Shown here: piece after piece, positions 1-5,415 of the stretch | Numbering within the stretch: the stretch's first letter is position 1 | How the letters are laid out: every line of letters starts with the position of its first letter | NCBI GenBank assembly: GCA_934476315.1 | Contig: CAKSNQ010000059.1 | Span: 1-7,976 of the forward strand | DNA length: 7,976 bases | Direction: 5' to 3' | Origin: an uncultured Eubacteriales bacterium | Lineage (GTDB): Bacteria > Bacillota > Clostridia > Oscillospirales > CAG-272 | Translations under genes and position numbers: made by a program | The notes under the pieces: model-generated | Told to the model about the DNA's origin: nothing | Database searches by the model: none | What the model saw: only the letters and a program-made list of their open reading frames with translations

Positions 1-249
1 CCCGATACCCGCGCCAAGGATCTGACCGAGGAAGATGTCGCCAAGCTGCGTGACGTCATCGAAAATGAGTACACGGTCGAGGGTGACTTGCGCCGCGAGG
101 TCGGTCTGAACATTAAGAGAATGGTCGAGATTAACTGCTACCGCGGAACCAGACACAGAAAGGGTCTGCCCGTGAGAGGTCAGAGAACCAAGACCAACGC
201 GAGAACCCGTAAAGGTCCCGCAAAGACCATTGCGAACAAGAAGAAATAA
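1..249 (+). CDS. rpsM: 30S ribosomal protein S13, C-terminal part (5' end outside window)
   Basis: S13 sits in the head of the small ribosomal subunit, where it contacts 16S rRNA, the P-site tRNA and the B1 intersubunit bridges. Frame 1 is open from the first base to a TAA at 247-249 and gives 82 residues. These match the C-terminal two thirds of S13: the helical stretch LRREVGLNIKRMVEINCYRG, then the motif RHRKGLPVRGQRTKTNART, and a basic tail ending in NKKK. The family is about 120-125 residues, so roughly 40 N-terminal residues lie upstream. The stop is 15 bases before rpsK, with the rpsK ribosome binding site in the gap, so the two genes are clearly co-transcribed. The identification is secure; only the start is missing. 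Confidence 0.97.
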   Translation, partial: PDTRAKDLTEEDVAKLRDVIENEYTVEGDLRREVGLNIKRMVEINCYRGTRHRKGLPVRGQRTKTNARTRKGPAKTIANKKK

Positions 250-264
250 AGGAGTGGCATAAAA

Positions 265-660
265 ATGGCGAATGTTGCAAAGAAAGTAGTCAAGAGACGC
301 CGCGAAAGAAAAAATATTGAAAAGGGTTCCGTGCACATCCGCGCAACCTTTAACAATACGATCGTTACGATCACGGACGCACAGGGCAACGCAATTTCCT
401 GGGCTTCTGCCGGCGAACTCGGCTTCAAGGGTTCCAGAAAGTCTACGCCGTATGCCGCTCAGTCTGCTTCTGAGACTGCTGCTAAGGCGGCGATGGATCA
501 CGGTCTGAAAACCGTGGAAGTGTTCGTTAAGGGTCCCGGCGCAGGTCGTGAGTCCGCAATCCGCGCACTGGAGGCGGTTGGTCTGCAGATCACTATGATC
601 AAGGACGTCACTCCGGTACCGCACAACGGTTGCCGCCCGCCCAAGCGTCGCCGCGTATAA
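265..660 (+). CDS. rpsK: 30S ribosomal protein S11
   Basis: S11 is a platform protein of the 30S subunit that binds 16S rRNA near the mRNA exit region. The 131-residue product is full length. It has the basic N-terminus (KKVVKRRRERKNI), the segment GSVHIRATFNNTIVTITDA (about residues 22-40), the central WASAGELGFKGSRKSTPYAAQ, and the diagnostic end TPVPHNGCRPPKRRRV. The ATG at 265 follows AAAGGAG (248-254), which overlaps the last bases of the rpsM stop codon, at normal spacing. It lies between rpsM and rpsD in the alpha operon. No oddities were seen. Expression is probably set by the operon promoter upstream of the window and by ribosomal-protein feedback; neither can be seen here. Confidence 0.98.
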   Translation: MANVAKKVVKRRRERKNIEKGSVHIRATFNNTIVTITDAQGNAISWASAGELGFKGSRKSTPYAAQSASETAAKAAMDHGLKTVEVFVKGPGAGRESAIRALEAVGLQITMIKDVTPVPHNGCRPPKRRRV

Positions 661-683
661 TGAGACTGGAGGTATAAGAGATT

Positions 684-1310
684 ATGGCAAGATATACTGG
701 TCCTGCATGCAAGCTGTGCCGCAGAGAGGGCACAAAGCTGTACCTGAAGGGCGATCGTTGCACTTCTGGTAAGTGTGCAATCGAGCGCAGAAACACCGCG
801 CCCGGTCAGCATGGCGCTGCTACCAAGAAGCTCAGAGAGTACGGGATGCAACTCCGTGAAAAGGAAAAGACCAAGAGATACTACGGTGTCCTCGAGAGAC
901 AGTTCTTCAACTACTTTGAGGCGGCAGACCGCGCTAAGGGTATGACGGGTGAAAACCTGATTTGCCTCCTTGAGCGCAGACTGGACAACGTGGTTTACAG
1001 AATGGGTTTGGCTTCTTCTCACAAAGAGGCTCGTCAGCTCGTCCTGCACGGTCATTTCACGCTCAACGGCAAGAAGGCAAACATCCCCTCGATCATTGTC
1101 AAGGCAGGCGACGTCGTTTCCGTCAAGGAAGCAAGCCGCAACAGCGACAAGATCAAGGCGCTGGCTGAGGAACTGGCCACCAAGTCCGCTCCCAAGTGGC
1201 TGGATGTTGATAAGACCAACCTGACCGCAAAGGTCGTCGCACTTCCCGCAAGAGATGATGTTGACTTCGAGTTCAACGAGCAGCTCATCGTTGAGTTGTA
1301 TTCCAAGTAA
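684..1310 (+). CDS. rpsD: 30S ribosomal protein S4, zinc-binding (C+) form
   Basis: S4 is a primary assembly protein that nucleates folding of the 5' domain of 16S rRNA and helps control decoding fidelity. The 208-residue product begins MARYTGPACKLCRREG and has four cysteines, C9, C12, C26 and C31, in the spacing of the zinc-binding S4 form. The conserved NTAPGQHG follows at 37-44. The S4 RNA-binding domain spans about residues 98-160 (RRLDNVVYRMGLASSHKEAR and LVLHGHFTLNGKK, then VKAGDVVSVKE). The C-terminus ends NEQLIVELYSK. GGAGG at 668-672 sets the ATG at 684. Its position between rpsK and rpoA is the Clostridia arrangement. In E. coli S4 is the feedback repressor of the alpha operon; whether that holds here cannot be told, because the operon leader is outside the window. 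Confidence 0.98.
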   Translation: MARYTGPACKLCRREGTKLYLKGDRCTSGKCAIERRNTAPGQHGAATKKLREYGMQLREKEKTKRYYGVLERQFFNYFEAADRAKGMTGENLICLLERRLDNVVYRMGLASSHKEARQLVLHGHFTLNGKKANIPSIIVKAGDVVSVKEASRNSDKIKALAEELATKSAPKWLDVDKTNLTAKVVALPARDDVDFEFNEQLIVELYSK

Positions 1311-1326
1311 TATCCGTCGCATGGCT

Positions 1327-1363
1327 CACGTCGTGTGCGGATCCTTGGATGGCACGCGTCGTG
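1327..1363 (+). promoter_or_regulatory. Strong hairpin in the rpsD-rpoA spacer, function unknown
   Basis: CACGTCGTGTGC (1327-1338) can pair with GCACGCGTCGTG (1352-1363). This gives a 12-position stem with one T-T mismatch and one G-U pair around a 13-nt loop. No T-run follows, so it is not a typical terminator. The spacer is 114 bases, whereas the other gaps in this operon are 15, 23 and 50 bases. The stem region also contains an imperfect 20-base direct repeat (1321-1340 and 1349-1368, 16 of 20 identical). It could be an RNA processing or stability site that sets the ratio of ribosomal proteins to RNA polymerase alpha, a ribosomal-protein binding site, or a small inserted repeat. The structure is seen; the role is inferred. 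Confidence 0.5.
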
Positions 1364-1424
1364 TCCGCAACTGTCACGCAAACAAAATTGCTTGCTAATT
1401 TTATCATGAAGAGGGGTATTTGGA

Positions 1425-2390
1425 ATGATCGAAAAGCCTAATATCACAACAGTCAATCTGAGTGATGACGGTAAACGGGGAGAGTTTATTGTAGAACCGC
1501 TGGAGAGAGGATTCGGCACCACGCTCGGAAACTCTCTGCGCAGAGTTTTGCTCAGCGCCCTGCCCGGCGTTGCCGTTACCAGCATAAAGATCGATGGTGT
1601 TCTCCATGAATTTTCCACGATCCCCGGTGTCGTCGAAGATGTGACGGAAATCGTTTTGAATGTGAAGGGAATCGTCGCAAAGCTCCATTGCATCGGACCG
1701 AAAACGGTCGTTATCGACGCGGTGGGCGCACGCGATGTGACCGCGGGTGACATCAAGCAGGACGCTGATCTTGAGGTGCTCAACCCCGACCATCACATTT
1801 GCACGGTAGGAGAGAATGATCGCTTCTATATGGAGCTGACGTTTGATACGGGTCGCGGTTACGTTTCCCAGGAACGCAACAAGCAGATCCGCAACTCGCT
1901 GGCGAACGCGGTAAGCGCTCCGATCGGAACGATTTATACCGATTCGATCTACACACCGGTTTACAGCGTAAGCTACACCGTTGACAACACGCGTGTGGGC
2001 ACGGTCAGCGACTATGACAAGCTCACGCTGGAGGTTGAAACCAACGGTACCATCTCTGCGCGCGAGGCGATTTCTCTTGGCGCCAAGATTCTCAACGAGC
2101 ATCTCAACTTGTTTGTCGATCTTTCGGATGAGGCAAAGAAGGCAGAGATCATGGTCGAGAGAGAAGAGACCAAGAAAGAAAAGGTCCTTGAGATGACCAT
2201 TGAGGAGCTTGACATGTCTGTACGTAGCTTCAACTGCTTGAAGCGCGCAGGCATTGATACGGTCGAAGATCTGACGAATCGCACCGAGGAGGACATGATC
2301 AAAGTCCGCAATCTCGGTAAGAAATCGCTGGAGGAAGTCATTCAGAAGTTGCATTCGCTGGGGCTGGACCTCAAGAGAGAAGAAGAGTAA
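1425..2390 (+). CDS. rpoA: DNA-directed RNA polymerase subunit alpha
   Basis: Alpha dimerises to scaffold assembly of beta and beta', and its C-terminal domain reads UP elements and contacts activators. The 321-residue product is full length. The N-terminal assembly domain (about 1-235) carries the signature FIVEPLERGFGTTLGNSLRR and then LLSALPGVAVTSIKIDGVLHEF. A short acidic and lysine-rich linker leads to the C-terminal domain (about 258-316), with MSVRSFNCLKRAGIDTVEDL and RNLGKKSLEEV. R267, N270, G298 and K300 correspond to the E. coli DNA-contacting residues R265, N268, G296 and K298. GAGGGG at 1411-1416 sets the ATG at 1425. It follows the long hairpin-bearing spacer after rpsD and precedes rplQ by 50 bases. 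It is a normal, intact gene. Confidence 0.98.
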   Translation: MIEKPNITTVNLSDDGKRGEFIVEPLERGFGTTLGNSLRRVLLSALPGVAVTSIKIDGVLHEFSTIPGVVEDVTEIVLNVKGIVAKLHCIGPKTVVIDAVGARDVTAGDIKQDADLEVLNPDHHICTVGENDRFYMELTFDTGRGYVSQERNKQIRNSLANAVSAPIGTIYTDSIYTPVYSVSYTVDNTRVGTVSDYDKLTLEVETNGTISAREAISLGAKILNEHLNLFVDLSDEAKKAEIMVEREETKKEKVLEMTIEELDMSVRSFNCLKRAGIDTVEDLTNRTEEDMIKVRNLGKKSLEEVIQKLHSLGLDLKREEE

Positions 2391-2423
2391 GTCCCCCGGA
2401 CGAATACACACAAACAAACAGAT

Positions 2424-2429
2424 AAGGAG
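2424..2429 (+). promoter_or_regulatory. Ribosome binding site that fixes the rplQ start
   Basis: AAGGAG lies 11 bases before the ATG at 2441. The upstream in-frame GTG at 2429 overlaps this site and would add MKYT before the conserved MPGNRKLGR start of L17, so 2441 is the correct start. Confidence 0.8.
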
Positions 2430-2440
2430 TGAAATACACC

Positions 2441-2788
2441 ATGCCCGGAAATAGAAAACTTGGCAGACCGACCGCTCATAGAATGGCTATGTTGCGCGGC
2501 TTGGTTACACTGTTGCTGGAGAACGGTCAGGTCGAGACGACTCTCGCCAGAGCAAAGGAAGTTCGTTCTCTCGCGGAAAAAATGATCACTCTCGGTAAGA
2601 AGAATACGCTGGCTTCCCGCCGTGCGGCGCTGGCATTCATCACCAAGGAGTCGGTTGTCCACAAGCTGTTCACCGAGATTGCTCCCAAGTATGCGGAGCG
2701 CAACGGTGGTTATACACAGATTTTCAAGATCGGCACGCGTCGCGGAGACGCTGCTGAAATGGCGATTGTGAAGCTGATCGAGGACTGA
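2441..2788 (+). CDS. rplQ: 50S ribosomal protein L17
   Basis: L17 is a large-subunit protein close to the polypeptide exit tunnel. From the ATG at 2441 the product is 115 residues, within the family range. It begins MPGNRKLGRPTAHRMAMLRG, the L17 signature, and continues with LVTLLLENGQVETTLARAKE, the helix EVRSLAEKMITLGKK, and a C-terminal half ending in GDAAEMAIVKLIED with the usual YTQIFKIGTRRGDAAE block. The longer reading from the GTG at 2429 is rejected because that codon lies inside the ribosome binding site. It is the last gene of the alpha operon. The stop codon lies inside a perfect 12-base palindrome (2783-2794), and a terminator follows about 170 bases later. Confidence 0.98.
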   Translation: MPGNRKLGRPTAHRMAMLRGLVTLLLENGQVETTLARAKEVRSLAEKMITLGKKNTLASRRAALAFITKESVVHKLFTEIAPKYAERNGGYTQIFKIGTRRGDAAEMAIVKLIED

Positions 2789-2813
2789 TCAGTCGATCCG
2801 CTCAGCCGATCGG

Positions 2814-2834
2814 GTCGGTCGTCAGTCGTCAGTC
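2814..2834 (+). repeat. Three tandem heptamers (GTCRGTC)
   Basis: GTCGGTC (2814-2820) is followed by two copies of GTCAGTC (2821-2827 and 2828-2834). It is a short simple repeat just downstream of rplQ with no evident function. Confidence 0.6.
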
Positions 2835-2920
2835 GGTCGCCGCCGGGTGATGGATAATCGATGATTGATGACAGACGGCAGACGACGGCGATGGATTCAC
2901 GATTGTTTTCTGAAAAACGA

Positions 2921-2957
2921 AAGGGACCGTTAAAAACCATGTTTTTAACGGTCCCTT
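2921..2957. terminator. Perfect 16-bp inverted repeat, probable terminator (best on the minus strand)
   Basis: AAGGGACCGTTAAAAA (2921-2936) is exactly complementary to 2942-2957 with a 5-base loop. Read on the minus strand, the stem is followed within three bases by a run of five T (complement of 2912-2919), so it can terminate transcription arriving from the XRE gene. On the plus strand there is no T-run directly after it. Confidence 0.6.
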
Positions 2958-2986
2958 AAAAATGTCGGTCGGCTTCCGGCATTTTT
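2958..2986 (+). terminator. Intrinsic terminator of the alpha ribosomal operon, likely bidirectional
   Basis: AAAAATGTCGG (2958-2968) pairs with CCGGCATTTTT (2976-2986), 11 positions with one G-U pair, around a 7-base loop. The GC-rich top of the stem followed by TTTTT is the classic Rho-independent form for transcripts leaving rplQ. Because the 5' arm is A-rich, the mirror transcript also ends in T, so it may serve the convergent XRE gene too. Confidence 0.75.
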
Positions 2987-3074
2987 GCGTGATCTTGGTC
3001 GCTTTTGTCGGTCTCCTTTATTTTTCCGTCCTTTTCGGCGGAAAATGGTAGCGTACAGCCGCCGAGACCGAGAT

Positions 3075-3126
3075 GGAAGGGGCTGTGAAAAAACTCTTTG
3101 AGTTTTTTCACAGCCCCTTCCGTTTT
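3075..3126. terminator. Perfect 21-bp hairpin, terminator-like
   Basis: GGAAGGGGCTGTGAAAAAACT (3075-3094 and one more base to 3095) is exactly complementary to 3101-3121, with a 5-base loop. On the plus strand GTTTT follows (3122-3126), giving a second stop for the ribosomal operon. On the minus strand it is the first structure after the XRE stop codon, but no T-run follows in that direction. The length and perfection of the stem resemble repeated terminator-type elements of Clostridia; that is from memory and unverified. Confidence 0.6.
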
Positions 3127-3146
3127 GGCATAGCGATAGGGATACA

Positions 3147-4181
3147 TCAGCGCGGCGTCGGAGGCTCGGTTTCTTCTGTAAATTGCTCATCCCGTCGGTC
3201 AAAACGGCGATAGGTGTACTCATCATTGCCGCAACCCTGGAGCACGATCTCGTCGTCGGTGTAGCGTTTTATGCTCCAAGCCATCCCCCGGTCGGTCATG
3301 GTGCATTTTCCAAGTTCACATTGCTCGGTCGGTATTTCAATATTTTTTGCCTCATAGGAAAAGTCGCACGAGAATCGGCAGTATTTTTCGCTGTTGTCCT
3401 TGTAATTGCGTATTCTGAAGTACTGTCCGCCGGAAAATATCCCGATATCGAACACCATGTTGTACGACGCGCCGCAATAGATGTTGGTGTCCTGCGGTTT
3501 TATCGAAAAAATGTACTCTGTTTTGCCTGTGCACAGGTAAAAATTGAACCAGTCCGCGCTTGCCCGGTAGCTGTCCGCCATTCTCCAAAGCGTCAGGCAT
3601 TTCGGGATTCCCGCCTCTTTCACTTTCGGAAGCGGCTTTCCGCTGTGATTGACATAAAATTTCTCCAGGCGCCGCATGGCTCGCGTCGCGCCCGCGTCAT
3701 AAGGCTCGCCCAGCATTGCGGCTAAGCGATCACAGTTTGAGATTACTGCGTCGCCGTCCTTGAGAAAATAAGCATATTCGGTGACATTTCTCGCTTGATC
3801 GCGCTCACAAACCGCGACCAAGCGCTTTTTGTTTTCGTAACCGGAGTACAGTCTTGTCCTCAAGACGCTTTTGTCAGGGGAGCAATCATATTTCAGTGCA
3901 TATTTTTCGGTTTCGACGACCTCCGCGTTCGCCGCGCGGTATACTCCGCAGATGAACAGCTCGGTTTCGGTGTCAAACGTGCTGATCCCGTCCTTGAGGA
4001 TGGAGTCGGTTGTTACGGAAAACAGCCGACTGATGAGCACGATCTTTCCAAGCTCCGGGTACGATTGGTCAAGCTCCCATCGCGAAACGGTTTGCCGCGT
4101 CGTTCCGAGCTTTTCGCCAAACTCCTCCTGCGAAAGTCCGTGCTCCAGCCGTATCTGCTGAAGTCGTTGTCCGATTGTCAT
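3147..4181 (-). CDS. XRE-family helix-turn-helix transcriptional regulator, unknown target
   Basis: This is a predicted DNA-binding regulator of 344 residues. Residues about 4-62 form a lambda-repressor/XRE helix-turn-helix: GQRLQQIRLEHGLSQEEFGE, the recognition segment TTRQTVSRWE (27-36), then YPELGKIVLISRLFSVTTDS and ILKDG. This N-terminal layout is common in Firmicutes regulators. I do not recognise the remaining 280 residues. They have no membrane segment or signal peptide, are rich in aromatic residues, and contain 12 cysteines, including KYCRFSC and EQCELGKC near the C-terminus. That region could be a sensor or ligand domain, but nothing visible names the signal. GGAGG at 4191-4195 sets the ATG at 4181. 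A promoter and two palindromes lie upstream, suggesting autoregulation. It converges with rplQ. The DNA-binding role is secure; the regulated genes are unknown. Confidence 0.85.
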   Translation of the reverse strand: MTIGQRLQQIRLEHGLSQEEFGEKLGTTRQTVSRWELDQSYPELGKIVLISRLFSVTTDSILKDGISTFDTETELFICGVYRAANAEVVETEKYALKYDCSPDKSVLRTRLYSGYENKKRLVAVCERDQARNVTEYAYFLKDGDAVISNCDRLAAMLGEPYDAGATRAMRRLEKFYVNHSGKPLPKVKEAGIPKCLTLWRMADSYRASADWFNFYLCTGKTEYIFSIKPQDTNIYCGASYNMVFDIGIFSGGQYFRIRNYKDNSEKYCRFSCDFSYEAKNIEIPTEQCELGKCTMTDRGMAWSIKRYTDDEIVLQGCGNDEYTYRRFDRRDEQFTEETEPPTPR

Positions 4182-4210
4182 TGCGTCCTACCTCCGTGTG
4201 ATGTGATTGT

Positions 4211-4245
4211 GGTATCATTATACCGCTTTGGGGAGCGCCTGTCTA
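4211..4245 (-). promoter_or_regulatory. Promoter of the XRE gene with an overlapping palindrome
   Basis: On the minus strand there is TAGACA (4240-4245), a 17-base spacer, and a perfect TATAAT (4217-4222), predicting a start near 4210 and a leader of about 28 bases. The -10 box lies inside the inverted repeat GGTAT-CATT-ATACC (4211-4224). A regulator bound there would block RNA polymerase, so it is a natural candidate for autorepression by the XRE protein (inference). Confidence 0.75.
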
Positions 4246-4262
4246 CCAAACGGATATGGAAG

Positions 4263-4285
4263 TTTGTCACGTGTCGCGTGACAAA
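4263..4285. promoter_or_regulatory. 9-5-9 inverted repeat, candidate operator upstream of the XRE promoter
   Basis: TTTGTCACG (4263-4271) and CGTGACAAA (4277-4285) are exact inverted repeats separated by TGTCG. The centre lies about 30 bases upstream of the -35 box. The two-half-site form fits a dimeric DNA-binding protein; the XRE product itself is the first candidate. Confidence 0.5.
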
Positions 4286-4340
4286 TGCGGAGCGGTCTGC
4301 CTCGGCGTGGAAGCGGGGAAGGGTGTGCGGTGAGTTCCGC

Positions 4341-4393
4341 CGTCGCGGAAAAGGGGCGCGAATGACGGGGCGGCATAGACGTCGCGGAAAAGG
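4341..4393. repeat. 14-base direct repeat pair (CGTCGCGGAAAAGG)
   Basis: CGTCGCGGAAAAGG occurs exactly at 4341-4354 and 4380-4393. The first copy also forms a small inverted repeat with the bases before it (TTCCGC at 4335-4340 and GCGGAA at 4345-4350). The function is unknown; it could be a duplication scar or a binding site pair. Confidence 0.5.
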
Positions 4394-4455
4394 AAGCGTG
4401 GTTCGATGCACGGTGAGGTTTAATTCTGCGGGGGCAAACGGTGCATGACAGGGGG

Positions 4456-4496
4456 CGCGGGCATGGAGACGCCGCGGCGAGCGGGCAGTAATCTGA
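4456..4496 (-). pseudogene. Vestigial second copy of the EEP gene 3' end
   Basis: Just after the EEP stop codon, 41 bases on the minus strand repeat the last part of that gene (4509-4548). 34 of 40 positions are identical with one inserted base, and all six mismatches are transitions. The real gene encodes SDHCPLVAALRVR and the copy reads SDYCPLAAASPCPR before losing the match, so the conserved SDH motif has become SDY. It is out of frame with the gene. It looks like the remnant of a tandem duplication, or the tail of an older EEP gene left behind by recombination. Confidence 0.55.
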
Positions 4497-4500
4497 GAAA

Positions 4501-5340
4501 CTAGTCCCCGCGGACACGGAGCGCCGCGACAAGCGGGCAGTGATCCGAAGAATTGAGCGCGTCCGGCGCGACATCGACCGAAAAACGAAGCACCGACAGG
4601 CGGTCGTCCCTTGTCGCGAACATGTGGTCGAGAGTGCGCACGGGGAGACTTCCGCCGCAGTATTTGTCGTCCGCGCCAAGGTGCGGTTCGTTGTGATGAG
4701 TATGGCAGGCGGTCGTTTCCCGTGCGATTGCGCGGACATCATTCAGGTGCGCGCTCAGGGCAAAGTATGGCTCACTTCCTTGCGGAGATTCCGCGCCGCA
4801 GTTCAGGTCGCCCGTGGCAATCACGGGTACATCCCACCGCGCGGACAGCGTGCTCATTTTGCTCCATAGAACCGCGGCGTTGTCCAGCCGGGCGGCGTTG
4901 TCCTCCGGCGTATCCGCCTTCCACCAGAAATGCACCGAGCAGACCGCCAGACGCGCGCCGCTCGTTTTCTGCTCCAGCACCGCCCACGTGATGGACTTGG
5001 AGCCGAGATCATTTTTTCCGGCGAACGGATGATAGCCGGACTCCAACAGCGTCAGTCGGTCGGGGCGATAGAACACCGGGGTGTAATTATTCTCCCCGGC
5101 GCAGGTGGGCGCCTCCCGGAAGGGCGGCGCGAGCAGGTCGGCGATAGCGTTTGTGGGAAGCTCCGGCGGGTTATCTCCGCGCCGGCTGGTGGTGGGGTTA
5201 CATTCCTGAAAACACAGAATGTCGGCGTTGCAAGCCCGCACGCGCCCGGAAATCAGTGCGTTCCGGTCGGCGATCCGCTCGCCCCGCGGCATGTTTCCCC
5301 AGATGTTCTGGTCGTACAGGGTCAGGGTTTCGCTTTCCAT
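4501..5340 (-). CDS. Endonuclease/exonuclease/phosphatase (EEP) family protein
   Basis: This is a predicted metal-dependent phosphodiesterase or phosphatase of the EEP superfamily (DNase I, exonuclease III and sphingomyelinase fold). The 279-residue product shows the family's active-site series in order: QNIW with N12, LCFQE with E46, SVHFWW with H137, the GDLN block with D178 and N180, LDHMF with D238, and the terminal SDHCPL with D266 and H267. All key residues appear present. No signal peptide is evident, so it is probably cytoplasmic. The substrate cannot be told from sequence; nucleic acid, phosphoinositide-like and nucleotide substrates all occur in the family. GGAGG (5350-5354) sets the start. 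It lies 75 bases after kdgK, but a strong terminator stands between them and I see no obvious promoter, so expression may depend on readthrough or on a promoter inside kdgK. A decayed copy of its 3' end follows it. Confidence 0.88.
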   Translation of the reverse strand: MESETLTLYDQNIWGNMPRGERIADRNALISGRVRACNADILCFQECNPTTSRRGDNPPELPTNAIADLLAPPFREAPTCAGENNYTPVFYRPDRLTLLESGYHPFAGKNDLGSKSITWAVLEQKTSGARLAVCSVHFWWKADTPEDNAARLDNAAVLWSKMSTLSARWDVPVIATGDLNCGAESPQGSEPYFALSAHLNDVRAIARETTACHTHHNEPHLGADDKYCGGSLPVRTLDHMFATRDDRLSVLRFSVDVAPDALNSSDHCPLVAALRVRGD

Positions 5341-5364
5341 TTTGCCGTTCCTCCGATGCTTTTG

Positions 5365-5402
5365 AAAAAAGGGAGGGGCAACGGCAACCGTGTGCTCCTC
5401 CC
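5365..5402 (-). terminator. Intrinsic terminator of the aldolase-kinase operon
   Basis: Thirteen bases after the kdgK stop, minus-strand arm GGGAGGAGCA (complement of 5393-5402) pairs with 5371-5380, ten positions including one G-U. An inner CGG/CCG stem with a 3-base loop caps it across a small internal loop. It is followed at once by six T (complement of 5365-5370), a textbook Rho-independent terminator. Confidence 0.88.
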
Positions 5403-5415
5403 TCGGATGATATGT

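Larger units (their letters stand above)
2789..3146. other. Gene-free convergent intergenic region rich in hairpins
   Basis: This 358-base region separates rplQ (+) from the XRE regulator (-). It starts with low-complexity GTC/GAC-rich DNA (2811-2900), then has three strong hairpins annotated separately. A nested weaker structure lies between them: TCGGTCTC at 3008-3015 pairs with GAGACCGA at 3064-3071, enclosing TTTTCCG/CGGAAAA (3022-3028 and 3039-3045). Reading frames here run through the palindromes and resemble no protein I recognise, so I annotate no gene. Confidence 0.7.
4182..4500. other. Intergenic region between the EEP gene and the XRE gene
   Basis: This 319-base GC-rich stretch contains the XRE promoter, two inverted repeats, a 14-base direct repeat and a decayed copy of the EEP gene end, each listed separately. 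No intact gene or clear terminator for the EEP gene was seen. The plus-strand reading frame across it (and into XRE) lacks a recognisable product. Confidence 0.7.

Noticed and set aside
1371..1407. Possible internal promoter for rpoA (TATCAT at 1402-1407)
   Set aside because: No acceptable -35 box at 16-18 bases; TTGCTT is much too close.
498..2417. Long minus-strand frames opposite rpsD and rpoA (498-1322 and 1404-2417)
   Set aside because: The ribosomal protein and RNA polymerase genes on the plus strand are certain; these frames are their shadows.
2429..2440. GTG start for rplQ adding four residues
   Set aside because: The GTG overlaps the AAGGAG ribosome binding site, and family members start MPGNRKLGR.
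2956..3226. Small minus-strand frames (2956-3147 and 2945-3226)
   Set aside because: They translate through three hairpins, including the perfect 21-bp stem, which is far better explained as terminators.
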